Shown here: positions 30,843-43,857 of the stretch, piece by piece
Position numbering within the stretch: the stretch's first letter is position 1
How the letters are laid out: every line of letters starts with the position of its first letter
Source: Marsupella aquatica
Lineage: Eukaryota > Marchantiophyta
Reading direction: 5' to 3'
Length of the DNA stretch: 64,000 nucleotides
NCBI GenBank assembly: GCA_973895155.1
Contig: OZ316895.1
Location: forward strand, 18,600,001-18,664,000
The notes under the pieces: model-generated
What the model saw: the letters and a program-made list of their open reading frames with translations, nothing else
The model's database searches: none
Told to the model about the DNA's origin: nothing
Translations under genes and position numbers: made by a program

Positions 30843-33767
30843 CACTGTCCCTGCTACTGCTCCCCACTTAGCTGTTTCATCCAATTGGTCTACATCCTTT
30901 ACTTCCTCCGGAATTGCAGCTAAAAAGGTGGATTCTATTGTAAAGCAGTCCTCGACCTCTTCGTCTTCTTCTTCCAAGTCACCTTCCATTGGTTCTTGCC
31001 ATAATCCGCTGGGGGCTACCTCTGGTCCAAAGACTCCTTCTTTGGTTAGGTTAGTGAGGCATTCTAACCAACGTACTTCATTGGCTGACTCCAGTCCACT
31101 GTCGTACCCATCTACTTCCCTTATGCTTTTCCTACGGTCATCCTTAGTGTCCCAGGATACCGTGATAGAGGGGGTCCCGAAAGTGAACTGCTTTTTACCC
31201 CAATCTTCTATTACCTCGGCTAGGTACAGCCATGGCCTACCAATCAATAGCTGGAATGACGTAGGATTTACCGGCTTCATTACTACATAGTTAATGCTAA
31301 AGAAGATACCTCCTATCTCTGTCTTGATGCCGGTTAACACTCCCGTGGGAATGACCTGATATCCATTGGCCATGTTCAACACTCTTCCAGTCATCTCCGG
31401 TGTTAGACCCCACCCTTTTGCTGTTGAATCAATCATAATACATACCCCTGATCCTCCATCGATGGGTACCCGTAGTAATAATTCTCCTTGAATCATTAAT
31501 GGTAATGCTGGGGCTCCTTGATCTTCTTCTATCATTAGTACGTCGGATCTGGTTGCTACCTTGGGTTATCTTGGCTTGCCGAGAATAGCCTTCCTTAATT
31601 GCTTCCGGAAATACGGGCTATTTTTCAATAGTTGACCTACTGTTGCCGAGACTCTAGATTCTAGTACATCTTTAGCCAGGTCATAGGGAACAATCGGCTT
31701 CTCTTCTGGTGGTGTTTCCGTCTTGGATTCGGCCAGTTTTGCCACGCTAGTCTCCACAGCTGTTGGGTCTTCCGAAGCAAACAATGCTTTTGCTCGTTTT
31801 ACATCCTTGGCAATGGCTTCGGTATTCTCCAGGGTTTCTAATTCTCTTAGTTGTTCCTTAACACTAGCCGTAACAGAGGGGTAGAACAACTTAGGATGAT
31901 CTCGATTGAAGTCGCTATCTTGTGAAGGATTGGTTTCACTGGTGGGCTCATGGCTTACCTGTATTGCCGGAGCTCTCCCTTCTCCTTCTGTTGATGTTGA
32001 CGAAGAGTCGATCCTTTCCTCCGTAACCTTCCCTTTATTTTTGGCCAGCCCATCCCACCTTTCCTTCCTTCTGGTAGATCGAGTAGAGACCCGGTAGCAA
32101 TCATGATCTAAATCCTCCTCTGAGAAGGTTGATAGGGCTTCGGCCTCATCAGCAGATGGTACGAACTCTGCCTCGGCATCCTCTTGCCATCCTAGTTCGA
32201 TGTGGTTGATTTGAACTCCTCCGGGGGTAGTACCTGGCGGTAAGATCTTGATCGGCAAAAGCTTATGATTTGCGGCCAGGCCTGCCAACCAAGTAGGACA
32301 TTGCCCTAGCATATGACCTTCCTGTCGGCATCCCATACATAGCTGAGCTGGTTGTCCATCACCCTGTTTGCGTGCATTCGGGCATTCTCTAGCAAAATGG
32401 CCAGGTTGACCACAATTATAGCACGCCGCAAATCTTTGCACATTCGGCCTAGGAGGTACTGACGGGTTCTGAATAATCCGAGGATACATCTCTCCTGGAT
32501 TGTTCCTTAACCCTGACCACAGAGATGCAGGTCTGTTGGATAGGTCTCGTGCTCCAGTCTCACTGATGCCGAAAACACTATCAGCGGCATCTCCTAAAAA
32601 GTACTCTACTTCTCCCTGACATGGTCTGATCTCGGCCACATGCCGAACATGATTAGTATTAAGCTTAGGACACGCATCTTTATGGTGTCCGGTTTTATAA
32701 CATAAGGCACACCATACAGAGCTATCCTCCTGTACTACCTTCTTCTTTGGTTTTACCTCTGCAATGATAGCCTTAAGTTGCTCGGTAAGGGCTACGATGT
32801 TATCTGGTGGCTTAGCCTCCATCTTGACTTTCGTCTTCCCTCTCCTTCTGCCCTTCCTTTTCCTAGTTTTTTCTTCTTCAGAACTAGAAGATGACTCACT
32901 CTTGCTACTCCCACTATCCGAGCTTGACTTATCACTTCTAGACTTCTTGGGATGTTTCTTCTTCTTATCTTTTCTCTTATGGGGTGATCCCTCCTCTGAT
33001 GAGGAACTCTCAGACTTAAGCTGTTTCTTCCGGCTTGTGATATCTGCATTAATGTATAATTGAATATCCTTAATTGCTTCGGCTAAAGTCTCCGGGTTCT
33101 CCTTCCTAATTGCAAAACTCATCTTCTGTGGCAAAGCATTCACCAACCATTGAAGTTGCATACCTTCAGATGCATTGGTCTTTGTACGTCTTACCAGTTT
33201 CTGAAAGCGTTGCAAGAACTTCCTGAAGGATTTGTTCTCCTTGAACCGAAGTTGTCCCAACTTCAGCACTGCTAGTTCTGAAGTTCCAATGGGTCGAAAC
33301 TCCTTAACAAAGAGTGTTTTGAAGATATCCCAGATGGCTTGATCTTCCACATCTAATGCTCTGTACCAAGGCCTAGCCTCACCCTTGAACAGGTCGGGAA
33401 GAATCTGCATCTTGATGGCCGATTCTCCATTTGCTGCAGTGGTTCCCTCGAAATCATCCAACCATTCGTCCGGATCCTCATCTCCTCTCCCATGAAATGC
33501 CTTGTAATGTATGCGCGACCGCTGGCTCAATCTGGTCCCTGGCCTCTCGTCTGGCCGTGCCTCTGGTTCCCCCATGTCAGTTGGAGACTCACTTCTCCTT
33601 ACCGACTCTTCTTCTGGTATGTCTTCTTTGACGCCACTTCCAGTTTCGGAGCTACCAGCTCTTTCTGCCCCTCTCAGTCGCTGTGTATCATGCCACCCGG
33701 CGAGCTGCTGCAGTCGAGCTCTCTCCCGTTGAATCACTCTTTCTTCCCTCGGCGTAAGGTCAGTCAT
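30774..33767 (-). pseudogene. gag-pro: A4 gag-pro polyprotein, one stop
   Basis: ATG at 33767 (MTDLTPREERVIQRERA). Gag core RIHYKAFHGRGDEDPDEW to LYINADI, then a Ser/Glu/Lys-rich stretch (about residues 245-320), then three CCHC knuckles: CALCYKTGHHKDAC, CYNCGQPGHFAREC and CMGCRQEGHMLGQC. The frame continues into the protease with VPIDGGSGVCIMID (DGGS in place of DTGS, as in Tat-type elements). TAA at 31566-31568 (TTA in A3) is the only stop before the natural end at 30774. In A3 the same junction is open, so gag and pro form one ORF and no gag-pro frameshift is needed. Confidence 0.9.
30797..30843 (-). promoter_or_regulatory. A4 pro-pol -1 frameshift signal
   Basis: GGATTTT (30843-30837), spacer TGCAG complement (30836-30832), and stem GGCGTTGTG/CACAACGCC at 30831-30823 and 30805-30797. 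It is in frame as G GAT TTT; the gag-pro frame stops about 60 nt further at 30774, while the -1 frame is open into the RT linker. Confidence 0.75.
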
Positions 33768-33812
33768 TACCTACGCTTCCGTTCTAACTTCATATCTCAC
33801 GGCTTAAGAAAT

Positions 33813-33832
33813 GCCCCCTCCATCTAGCGCCA
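33813..33832 (-). promoter_or_regulatory. A4 primer-binding site
   Basis: TGGCGCTAGATGGAGGG on the minus strand, four bases after the 5' LTR end at 33837, identical to A1, A2 and A3. Confidence 0.7.
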
Positions 33833-35406
33833 AAAATGTGGTGCGTCCCATGGCTCCCTAAACCCAAGAAACCCCCCAGCTCAAGCCGATTCCCGCAGGT
33901 TTCGTGCTTGGCGAGGCCGTTTCCGCGGCTTAGCGGCATGGGACGCTGCTAACCTTCTACTACTACTATTAACATTTTACACACATATACTGGACAGATC
34001 CTTCATCGGGTCATGAGATACGTAGCCGGCCTAATATAGGCCTTCCCCTGTCTTCCCCTGTCTTCCCCTCCGTCTTGTTAGGTATGTTTGGATTCCGCCG
34101 CCGGAATGATCCCCAATAGGCTTGGTTAAGCTGCTAAGACCTCTCTTAGCTCGACACATCCAACTCTCACTCCCCTGCTTACTTTCCTTCCTTTTGTTGA
34201 TGTGGGCACTCTTCACACAAGTTAATGCGACACACAAATAGCAAAATGACTCATTCTGACTGAGTCATACCATGCACTTGCCATACAAACAGTACATCTC
34301 ATACACAAGTTCTGCGAACTAAGCCGTGAGGCCAACTCTATTCAGCTCTTAGGCATGAGGAAACATGAATATACACAAGGGTCACTGTATGACTAACCGA
34401 GAGCTTCTCGTACTACTTGATCCCAGCCCGGCTGGTGCAAACTAAAAACTTGCTAAAGAAGAGGCCCTGAGCTCCCCGCTGCCCAGGTACTTATCCTGGT
34501 AGTGGATCCGCCATTCTTTGCATCGTAAGCCTAATCTACTTAACAGTAATCTACTTGCCCGAATCTACCTATGTACAACAAGGCAGGAGCACAAGTGTTG
34601 CTCCTACCAGTGGGACCGCAATCCCACTAAGCTAAGTGTCAGGGCCGCTCCTGGTTCTGATCCTAATCCTAAACGTGGAGATCCGCGCCCGCCCTGCCCA
34701 CTCACGCCTCCTCCCTCCACGTCCGCCCTCCCTAAAAGGAACGGCGCCCTTGCACCGTCACGACACCGGTGGTGGATCCTTAATGGACGCCCCCAACGCT
34801 TCCTCCACAGCCACTGCCGTAGGCTCATTCCCTGACAGATTACCTGCCCTTGACTGAGTCAACTCTCCATCGGCCTGACTGGGTCCACCATCGGCGTCGG
34901 CATCGGCTCGAGAATCGGTTACGGCCTCAGCCTCGGCTACGGTCTCCCCGGCCTGCTCAAGAGGCGGATCTGGAATACTGGCCTCCTTACTGAGTAGTTT
35001 GGCTTGGGCCGCACCATCCCTACCTGTGATCATAGCGGGATCTATTGCCGTATTCATGTCGGAGGATGGTGCTGGTTCTACCTCTTTGGTCACCACGGCT
35101 TGTGGAGTCGGATTACTCCTTGACCCTGAAGGTTTCCGCTTTTTCTTCTTTTCTGGTTCGGCAGCTGGTCCCTTCCCCTTCCCACTTACCTCCGGCGCTG
35201 GTGCAGTTGGCGCGGCTTTTTCTTCGGCCAGTACCACTCCTGGTAACTTGGTTGCCCCAATTGGAGTTGGGCCTGATGAAGACAAGCACCTAAATACTGC
35301 GGCTTGTTTCTTCAGCCGCTCCGTTTGGTTGTCGGCCCGCCGCTGGAGGTTCTCCATCTTCCTCGTGATTTCCTCCAACTCCTCCTGGGTCTCATCCAGG
35401 TCCTTG

Positions 35407-35436
35407 CACTAGAAGAATCCGAGGTGAACTGAGACC
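35407..35436. repeat. CACTA left terminal inverted repeat
   Basis: Pairs with 53620-53649. Bases 1-11 (CACTAGAAGAA) and 23-30 (CTGAGACC) are identical at the same offsets; bases 12-22 differ. Confidence 0.9.
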
Positions 35437-35740
35437 GCAATATATGACTCATTTTGGCTCATGTGACTTCATTGTGACTCAACGTGACTTGACCCACGCT
35501 GTGACCCTTGGAGTTGCAAAAGTTGAGACCAAAAAATGGAAGTCACTATTGATACTGGGCTTTGCAACTTGCTTGATACCCATTTGTGACTGATCTGTGA
35601 CTTTATTGTGGAGTCTAGCCTTGTTTCGACGTGACTGCAATATGACTTCAGCGAGTCACATCGTAAGTCACATACATGACTTACCCGCATTCAACAACGA
35701 CTAGCGTGTGACTATTTAGTGTCACAGGAGAGACCAATGG
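35437..35740. repeat. CACTA left subterminal repeats
   Basis: More than ten copies of TGACT/GTGACT or AGTCA in both orientations, including TGTGACTATTTAGTGTCACA near 35706, a 6-bp hairpin. Such subterminal arrays are where TnpA binds in En/Spm. Confidence 0.7.
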
Positions 35741-36261
35741 AGACCCTGGCCCGCGTCACACAACAGAACCATTTGGGACTCTATATACTCATGTTTATAA
35801 CTAATAAGGTTCACATGCAAGTTATAACCATGACTAATGAACACAGAGGGACAGTTCATAAGAAGAGAGAGCACTCGACATTACAATACATAGAAACCTG
35901 ATGTTCTAACTTTAGAAATATAACACATTGAATACAAGAAATGAACATAGCATGAATGACATCCACATGAAACAAAGCATCATATAAGCAGATCCTACAT
36001 AAAACATTCATAAGAATTAAACACAATCACAATCTTGCTAAAAAATGAAGATCATTTGAATTCCAATGGAATAGTTTACAATGTGATCAATGTAATTTAG
36101 ACAAAACAGGAACTCATAATTGATGACTGTAGGATGAGATAACTGAAAGCACATGCATGATACTATGAATCTCCAAGAGGACATGATTCTTGTACTGTTT
36201 CTTGACATCTAAAATCTACATAACATGACTCACACTACAAACAAATAATGGCATGACATTG
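35741..36261. other. CACTA noncoding, 3' of tnpA-like gene
   Basis: AT-rich sequence without a credible ORF; probably the 3' untranslated region and terminator of the tnpA-like gene plus part of the subterminal region. Confidence 0.5.
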
Positions 36262-39200
36262 TTATGGATCCTCTATGAACTTGCTTGGCCATAATACCAA
36301 AGAACCTGCAGCATCTCCAAGTGTCTTTTGAGGAGGATCATCATTTGTGTTTGGAATGGGAAGGACAGCTTTAGGTTTCACTAGTAATGTGACTAACACT
36401 ACTGAATAACCTGGGGGAATCCTCTTGCCATGGAACGTTGTGGAACCAACCTGCACTCTGGCAAATCCTACTCGTGTTCCACTCTCATCAACAGCTAACA
36501 AGCCACTTTGTCCCTCAGCATTAGGTGCTTTCCCCACTTCCACCTTAGATCTTTCTGCCAGCACTGTTCTTGGAGGTTTGTATGAAACCTTTGACGTGGC
36601 TCTGCTCCCACCAGCAGACTTGCTTCGTGTGCGCATGCTTCCTCTCTTCACAGTAGTGAAGCTAGGCTCAGTAGGTTCCTCTGTTAGGACTGTCACAGTA
36701 GCAGGTTCATCACCTGGGAGTGTCATACCAACTAACTCTTTGGTTGGATTTATCTCAACAAGAGGCACACCTGTCATTGAGAATGATACATTCTGCAAAT
36801 CATTTATCTCTGCAATGGAGTCAAGATCTACATAGCATGAATCTGGCTCAATGGTATCATTGTCATGCTTGCTGATATCCTCATTTGCCCCAACATTGAT
36901 ATCATCCACTCCCTTGCCAATGTCATCCTCATCCAAACATGGTTGACTGCCCTCTGTCAAACAAGTTGCTTGTACAGACTGCAACTTTGTTGCCTCTAAA
37001 TTACAGCGAGTATTTGCCAGGTTCTCATACTTCTTCTTTGTAGCACCTGTCTTATTCTCTATGGACACAACAACCACAATATATGTTACTGAAAATAACA
37101 CATTCAACAAACAATGTCAATTCAAACTATACATTTAATAATCATATCCCACACAGTTGTAAAGGCCTTACCTTCAAGCCTACATGTCGTTGGCATGCCA
37201 GAAGAGTGCATCGACTTTGCCACCTCAAGTGGTGATGGTGGAACTCCTGCAGAATTGGAATCAATTTTATCTCTCACCGACACAACAGCTTCCATTAATG
37301 TCTTGAAGTTCACATGGAACAAGTCAGTCAATGAATTCAAACGTTCATTGATCTCTGGAAGACATGTTTCGACAGCCTTCAAACGACCACTTATCTCTGT
37401 AAGTGAAGATCCACCTCCCTACATGACACAGGGGTATAGGTTCAATCACTCCATATGAAATGTTGGGCAATATATGCACAATCAATGTTATATACAGTGT
37501 ACACCTGAAATTCAACGCAGGTCATTCAATTACCAATCAGAACTCATATAACTTACATGCTTGGAGGATTCAGATGCACCCTCTTGAGCCCGGGTGTTCA
37601 CAATTTCAGCCCTCAACTCTTCTTTTGAAGGGCTTTGCCCCAATTGGGCTTTCTGCACATGCATGGCAAACACAAGTTATCGATCAATATTCAGGGAACG
37701 TACACTAAAAAACAAAGTTTACATGTAGGGACAGTACACTAAAAAATAGTACATAGTGTAGCATAAATTACATAGCTAGGCCATTCATTCTTACCAAACG
37801 TTTAGCTGTCGGTGCAGTGCCGGTCCTTCCTGTCAGATTAGGGTTCTGAACACTCAACCTGGCCTCGGTCATCTGTGAACTCTTCTTTTTTGAAGCATCT
37901 GTTACAAAATAAGCTACTAACCTTGCCCACACTTTATCATCACAACTGGCTGGTGGAGGCATATCTGGCTTCTCCCCACCTTCCTTCCAAGCCTTATGCA
38001 TTCTCCACCTCTCTTGCTTGATAATTTTACCTGCTGTACTCTCTAGGCAACCTATGTCCACGCCATCATCACTGCCCACATAATTCCATTTGGCAGCAAC
38101 ATTTTCACATACAGTCTTCCAATCTTTTGGATGCTGTTTTTTAAAATTAATAACACTCACATCTAACCAACGCAATACTTCAGCTTTCAAATCAGCATGC
38201 CATCGGTTCTTGCGAGGACACTCAGCATCCACCCATTGTCTCTCATTCAACTTTACGTTCCCTTTCTTTGTCACCTCCCCTCGTGCACTGCTCTCGGTAG
38301 TACTGGGCGTTGTATTGGCCACCCCTTCATTCACCCTACCTGGGGTTCTGAAGCCACCTGGGAAAATACAATGCCATTCATGCTTGAGAACTACATATAG
38401 CAGAATGGATGACGACAACATTCAATGCTTCACTTCAAGAAAAATTCTTCAAACATACATACCTGTAGCTCTGCCTGTAGATGCCTGTGCAGGGACTGCA
38501 CTCTGAAATTGTTGCGACCCTGGACCACCTGTCCAGCCTAGTACAGGGGCCGGATGATGTCACTTTCTAGGTATGTGTGTGCAAACATATGTACTGAAAA
38601 CTAAGTACAAACTGTAGGAAAACAACTGAACATTCACCGACATACCTGTCCCCCTTCCGTGCTGCATCTGCATAGGGGCATTAGTGAATACTTGAGTCGA
38701 TGGTTCGACTGTCCAACCTGCACACATACATTTTCTATCATTATACATGTGCAGAGTCCCCCCCACGTGAATGGACTCCACATATAATGAGTTCTTCCAT
38801 TGCTGACAAGATCAGACATTACCTGCTCCTCTTCCAGCGTTTGTAGGTACTGAATTTTGATATCCCTGCCAATTACCTTCACCACCTTCCCAACCTTGTT
38901 CATTCCACGACCCACCACCATCCTCCCAACCTGGTTCAACCCATGTCTGTCCTTGTGGACATTGGAACTGATCATTACTAGCATTTGCCCAATCAGGTTG
39001 GGCAGAATCTGCATGCAATGGCAGGTGGACAGAATTTCATGTTGTCTGAATCCAATACATCCCAAACAATGTCAAAAATTGATATGCAGTCTGAAATTCA
39101 GGAGTGCCATGCCTTCACAAAGAACTGGCATATAGATATATACTCACATCCCCACGGTTGAGGTGGACGTCCATACCCACGAGATTGTGGGTTTGGACCT

Positions 39201-39969
39201 GCTCTGCCTCTACCACGGGCATAACCTAGAGCTTGCCCCCTGCCATAGTATTGGGCACCAGCCTGGGATCTACCACTACTACCACCTCGCCAACCTTGAT
39301 CAGAGGTCAGCCCCCCCTGCTGGTATGGTGCATGCACAGGCTTCGAAGGCAAAACAGAACTGGCAGGACGCTGCATCACATCACCAACTACAATGTCAGG
39401 AACTAAGCAAGGTACATATGTGTAGTACTGAACATATGAAACCTCTAAACAAGAGTTTTTAACTCAAAACCTTGTTGGGAAAACTACTTACATGTTTCTT
39501 TTGGGGCTGCTCTGCAATGTATTCATCTTCATAACCCCCATCCTCATCCATTTCCTCTGGAAAATACTCATCATCTGCATCTTCTTGTCTAGTGTCTGCA
39601 CCCACCTGTGCAGCATCAATGTCATCTCCACATTCTGCCATTGTAGGTACGACCTTCTTGCTCAACCTGTCACTCCGACGCACAGGCCCAGAGATAGTGC
39701 TGGTCACCCTTCTTGCGTACTCCTTTTGTTTCTTTGAAAATGCTGTGGCTCTGCGACATTCCAATATGAGAATACAGTCACAATTTCAGTGCCACATTGA
39801 ACTATTCATGTCACACAAACTCAGCGGAGGGGTGTAGTTGAGAATCGTTCCCTTACAATTCAGCCACATCCTTTTCCAGATCCAGTTCTGCGATTTTGGC
39901 TTTCACGTATGCTCGTTGTTCCATAGCTTTCCTTTCATACTCACACATCTCTGTGTCACTCTGTTCCAT
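36262..39969 (-). CDS. TnpA-like protein, multi-exon (Transposase_24 type)
   Basis: Exons with good GT-AG borders can be followed from about 39969 (MEQSDTEM) to the stop at 36262: ...39853; 39764-39491; 39387-39148; 39008-38823; a short exon 38719-38643; 38572-38460; from about 38360 onwards; 37382-37170; 37060-36262. The middle exons give Gly/Arg/Trp/Gln-rich low complexity (YGRGQALGYARGRGRAG). The exon near 38360-37770 has a WRMHKAWKEGG region and WARLVAYFVTDASKKKSSQM, like the C-terminal block of plant Ptta/En/Spm proteins (Transposase_24). By analogy it binds subterminal repeats and may act in excision and de-silencing. Exon borders and the first exon are my reading and need transcript support. 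Confidence 0.6.
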
Positions 39970-40125
39970 CCTACTGGACCACAAAAACATGTCATCTATG
40001 GTCACCCCGTATAACACAATGCAACCACAATCACCAGGCATCCATCCATACATCTGTGTTGCTTCAGAATTACTTTATTACACATCCTTCCCCTCACTAA
40101 TGTCTATGCAAACAATTCACATTAC

Positions 40126-43100
40126 TCATGGCACAGGCACACTGTTGGCATCTGCATCTCTGAATTCGCCTCCTTCAGCAAATGCATCTACCCTTGTCAC
40201 AGGAATGAAGTCCCCGCTATCATGAACTACAGGCACTTGGTCTGAACGCCGACGATCAAAGGCACTATGAGAGTGTAAATGAAACTCAAGGTTTGATCCT
40301 TCCATCCGGCGTTGCCTGGCCTGTTTATGACACACTACACGCCAACCTGGGGAGTCTTCCACATCCAGGAAGAAAGCTTGCTCCACCTGACTAGGAAACA
40401 CAAATGGCTCAGACCATTCGGGCAATTTCCCTCTGAAATTGGCCAGCAAGAAACCGTCGTTGTCTCTCTTCATGGTAGCCCTGTTACCAAGCCAATCCTG
40501 CCGCACCCATGAACCTTTCATAAGAATCACAGGACTGGACACCGCCCCATAGTCCAGAGCCCATATGTCAACTAATTCTCCCACATATCCCATCTCCATC
40601 CAGGCCCTGTCGTGATTGTGGCTCTGTTGCTCAAATACAGTGATGAGCCCGCAGTCATTCGTCACCCTGTAGGCACTGTCACCATCCTTCACTCGGAAGT
40701 GATTCCCATATGCTCTCATCCGTTTGTAAGTCTTCACTTTCAGGCTAGGGGCATTAGACAGTAGGTAAACATCTGCATCCATGTCTGGGTGGGTCTCGTG
40801 ATGCTCTCTAATTGCCACTCTGATCCACTCCATGAAACCTGGAAAAGTTGTTCCTGCAGTGGGATGGGCCGCCTTCAATGACTCATACTCCCTGAACGAA
40901 CAACCACACAGCATTAGCTTGGGTAAACATGAACAGGCTGAAGGAGAAAACCACACGAACACAACATTTAAGCTCATGAACTGGATTATAGCACATGTAT
41001 GCACTCACTGTATCCAGGGTTCCATCACCACAGTGTTGTGCAATACAAAGTCATGTGCCAAGTCTCTCATAGATATGGTCAGGTTCTTTGTGGTTGCAGC
41101 CCCTTCCAGTACTTCACCTACCACCCCTTCCTCCTCATCAGAATTCCACACCCTGGTCTTCACATGCTCATATTGTGCTATGTATTCGGTCAGAAATCCC
41201 AGAGTCTCATCCTTGATGTAACCTTTAGCCATGCTTGCTTCAGGTTTGTAATATGTTCTCACGTGACCTTTGAGTAGCTTCATGTACCGTTCCAAAGGGT
41301 ACAACCAACGAGCACTCACAGGCCCAAATTGGTGTAGCTCTTCCACAACATGGACAAGTAGGTGGGTCATGACATCAAAAAATGCGGGAGGAAAATAAAT
41401 CTCCAGGTCACACAGCACCTGAGCGACATCTTCTGTCAGTTGTGGGAAGTGTGTTTCATCCCAAACCTTCACACAAATACGACGAAACACATCACTGAGT
41501 CGCATGATCACAGTACGAACAGGCTTCTGCAACAGGCCCCTCAGGCATAAAGGCAACACCTGTTGCATCAACATATGGTAGTCATGGCTTTTCATACTAC
41601 CAAGCTTTCTAGTCATGATATGCTTCTTGAAAGCACTGCCATAGTTTGAAGGAACCTTCAAAGAACTCAACCTCTGCACAAATAGTTCCCACTCTGTGTC
41701 TGTCAGAACATAGGGCGCTTGGTACTTCAAGAGCACATCAGCTCTGTGGGCATGTGGCCTCAACCAAAGATGGGGTTTCATTCCCCTCTGTTCAAGATCC
41801 AATCTCACTGAACCAGTGTCTTTCTCTCCACACAAGAATCTGAGTAGACTCTCACAAATATTCTTTTCAATGTGCATAACATCAATGTTATGTTTGCTTG
41901 GCTCAAACTCCTGCATCGTTGCAATGCAAAAGCGTCAGGAAATGCCTCAAGTTTAGTCTCTCTCTTCGAAATGAATGCACATGCTCTGAACCAAAACATG
42001 TATCCCAATTAGCATCAACTCCAAGAGGCTTACCCTCCAGTACTTGAGCTCCAAGTCCAATATGCTCAGTCTTTTTACACCATATCGCTTTATTGGATCA
42101 CTCACTCCATCTTCCCTGCCCCCTCGTTTGATATAGTCATCCCTCAGTGCTCCCCACTGCCTGATCTCCTCTTTGGTCACTCGTGCCGGGGGTCCACGTT
42201 GCTCAATCTCATTGCCAAAGTGTGCAATCAGTGCCTGTCTTTCTCTGTAAGGGTGATCTGTCTTCAGAAAACGACGATGGCCCATGTATATCACTTTCTG
42301 CAGGGCTCTGGAGTACTCACTGGTGACATTGCGCCCACAGATAGTACAAGCACAATATCCTTTTGTTGTTTGGCCTGATATCATCCCATGGGCTGGGTAG
42401 TCAGCTATAGTCAGAATGACAATGGCTCTAAGGATGAATGGGTTTAACCTCCCAAGCCTCTGTAGGACATCATATGTGAGAACTCCTTCCTCCCAAAGCT
42501 TTCTCAATTCCTCCACTAGGGGAGCCAGAAACACATCTATGTTGGCAGATACAGCACTGTCTGGCCCTGGTATCAGTAGGACCATCAGAACAAAAAATCG
42601 CTTTGTAGTCATCCAAGGAGGAAGGTTATAATTCAAAATAGTTACAGGCCAGCATGAAAATTTGTTGTTCTTGTCTCCAAATGGGTTTACCCCATCCAAT
42701 GACAGCCCAAGTCTGACATTCCTCGGCTCAGCAGCAAATTCGGGATACATCTCATCTATGAGTTTCCATTGCCTTGAATCTGCAGCATGTCGTTGTAGCC
42801 CATCATCACTTTTCTTGTCAGTTGCCCAAGTCATCATCTCCGAGATGGCACGGCTTCTGAACATCCGCTGAAGTCTGGGAATGAGTGGAAAATGACGAAG
42901 TACCTTGGCGGGAACCATAGACTTTCCTGAGTTCCGATACCTGTGCTTCCCACACTTAGGGCATGTCAACGATTCTTTATACTCCTTTCTGAAAAGAACA
43001 TGCCCATCAGGACAGGCATGGATCGAATCATAGTTCAATCCAAGATTAGATATGCATCTTTTTGCCTCGTACATGTTCTTGGGCAAAATATTACCATCTG

Positions 43101-43857
43101 GTAGCACAGTTGTTCGCAAGAATGCCAACAACTCAGAAACCAAAACGTTGGGGACATTGTGGTTGCCGCAAATGTTCAGGAACATGATGACAAATCCCAG
43201 TTTAGAACATTTGCTACCGGGGTACAAAGACTTCCTGCCTTCCTGTATTTGCAGGGGAGAGCCAAACATCCCATCATGCCCAGGGGTTTCCTGCCCTATC
43301 TCAAACTCATCAAGAGGCTCTTCGACAGGGGGCACACTTGCATCTGCAGCCGTATCCTCTTCATTGTCCAGCCCATCATGAAATGCATCCAAGTCTTGGA
43401 AGATGTCTCTCACCATCTCTTCCACATGAATTCCTTCGTCACGTGGTGCTGCCTGAGCACCATCCCGTTGGAGAGCTGACAACCCACAGAGACCAGCTAC
43501 AACATTTTCAAATGCACCAGGCAGAACCTCACTTGCCCGTCTTGCAGCATTGGCAGCATCAAATTCTAACCTCCACTCCTCGTCGGAAGAATCTTCCTCT
43601 GCAGGATCATTCCAAACTCGATGTCGTGGATCTCTTCCATGAACCGCGATATGCCGCCAAACCTCATTCAGACCCCTGGTACGGGATCCTTGGCAGATTG
43701 CACAAGGACATCTCATCCTACTGGCTCCTGAAAGTCTGGTTCGTAACCTTTCACGCTGCCAAAGCTTATTATCATGGCGTGATATCCTTGTGGGATGATG
43801 CAAAGGCAGTGCCTGTGCCCTGGGCTGGGTCTGGGGAGGGTGGTGACCAGGGTGCAT
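40126..43857 (-). CDS. Tnp2-like CACTA transposase, three exons, intact
   Basis: Exons 43857-42034, 41910-41009 and 40891-40126, joined by GTAAGC...CAG and GTGAGT...CAG introns in matching phase, give about 1,163 residues with no stop. N-terminus: transposase-associated Cys-rich block (RCPCAICQGSRTRG, VWRHIAVHG). Then the Tnp2 catalytic domain, with LGLSLDGVNPFGD and SANIDVFLAPLVEELRKLW supplying Asp residues, and GYCACTICG. Exon 2 starts near NIDVMHIEKN and carries a DUF4218 region (VHVVEELHQFGP, RWLYPLERYM). Exon 3 is a DUF4216 region (GYVGELVDIWALDY). Domain order and length match full plant CACTA transposases. The ATG at 43857 precedes the first conserved block by about 45 residues. The 433 bp between this gene and the BRCT gene have no ORF of note. 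Confidence 0.88.

Noticed and set aside
32792-33049. Separate basic protein overlapping gag
   Set aside because: An alternate frame of the Ser/Lys-rich gag stretch, caused by repetitive codons; it appears in A3 for the same reason.
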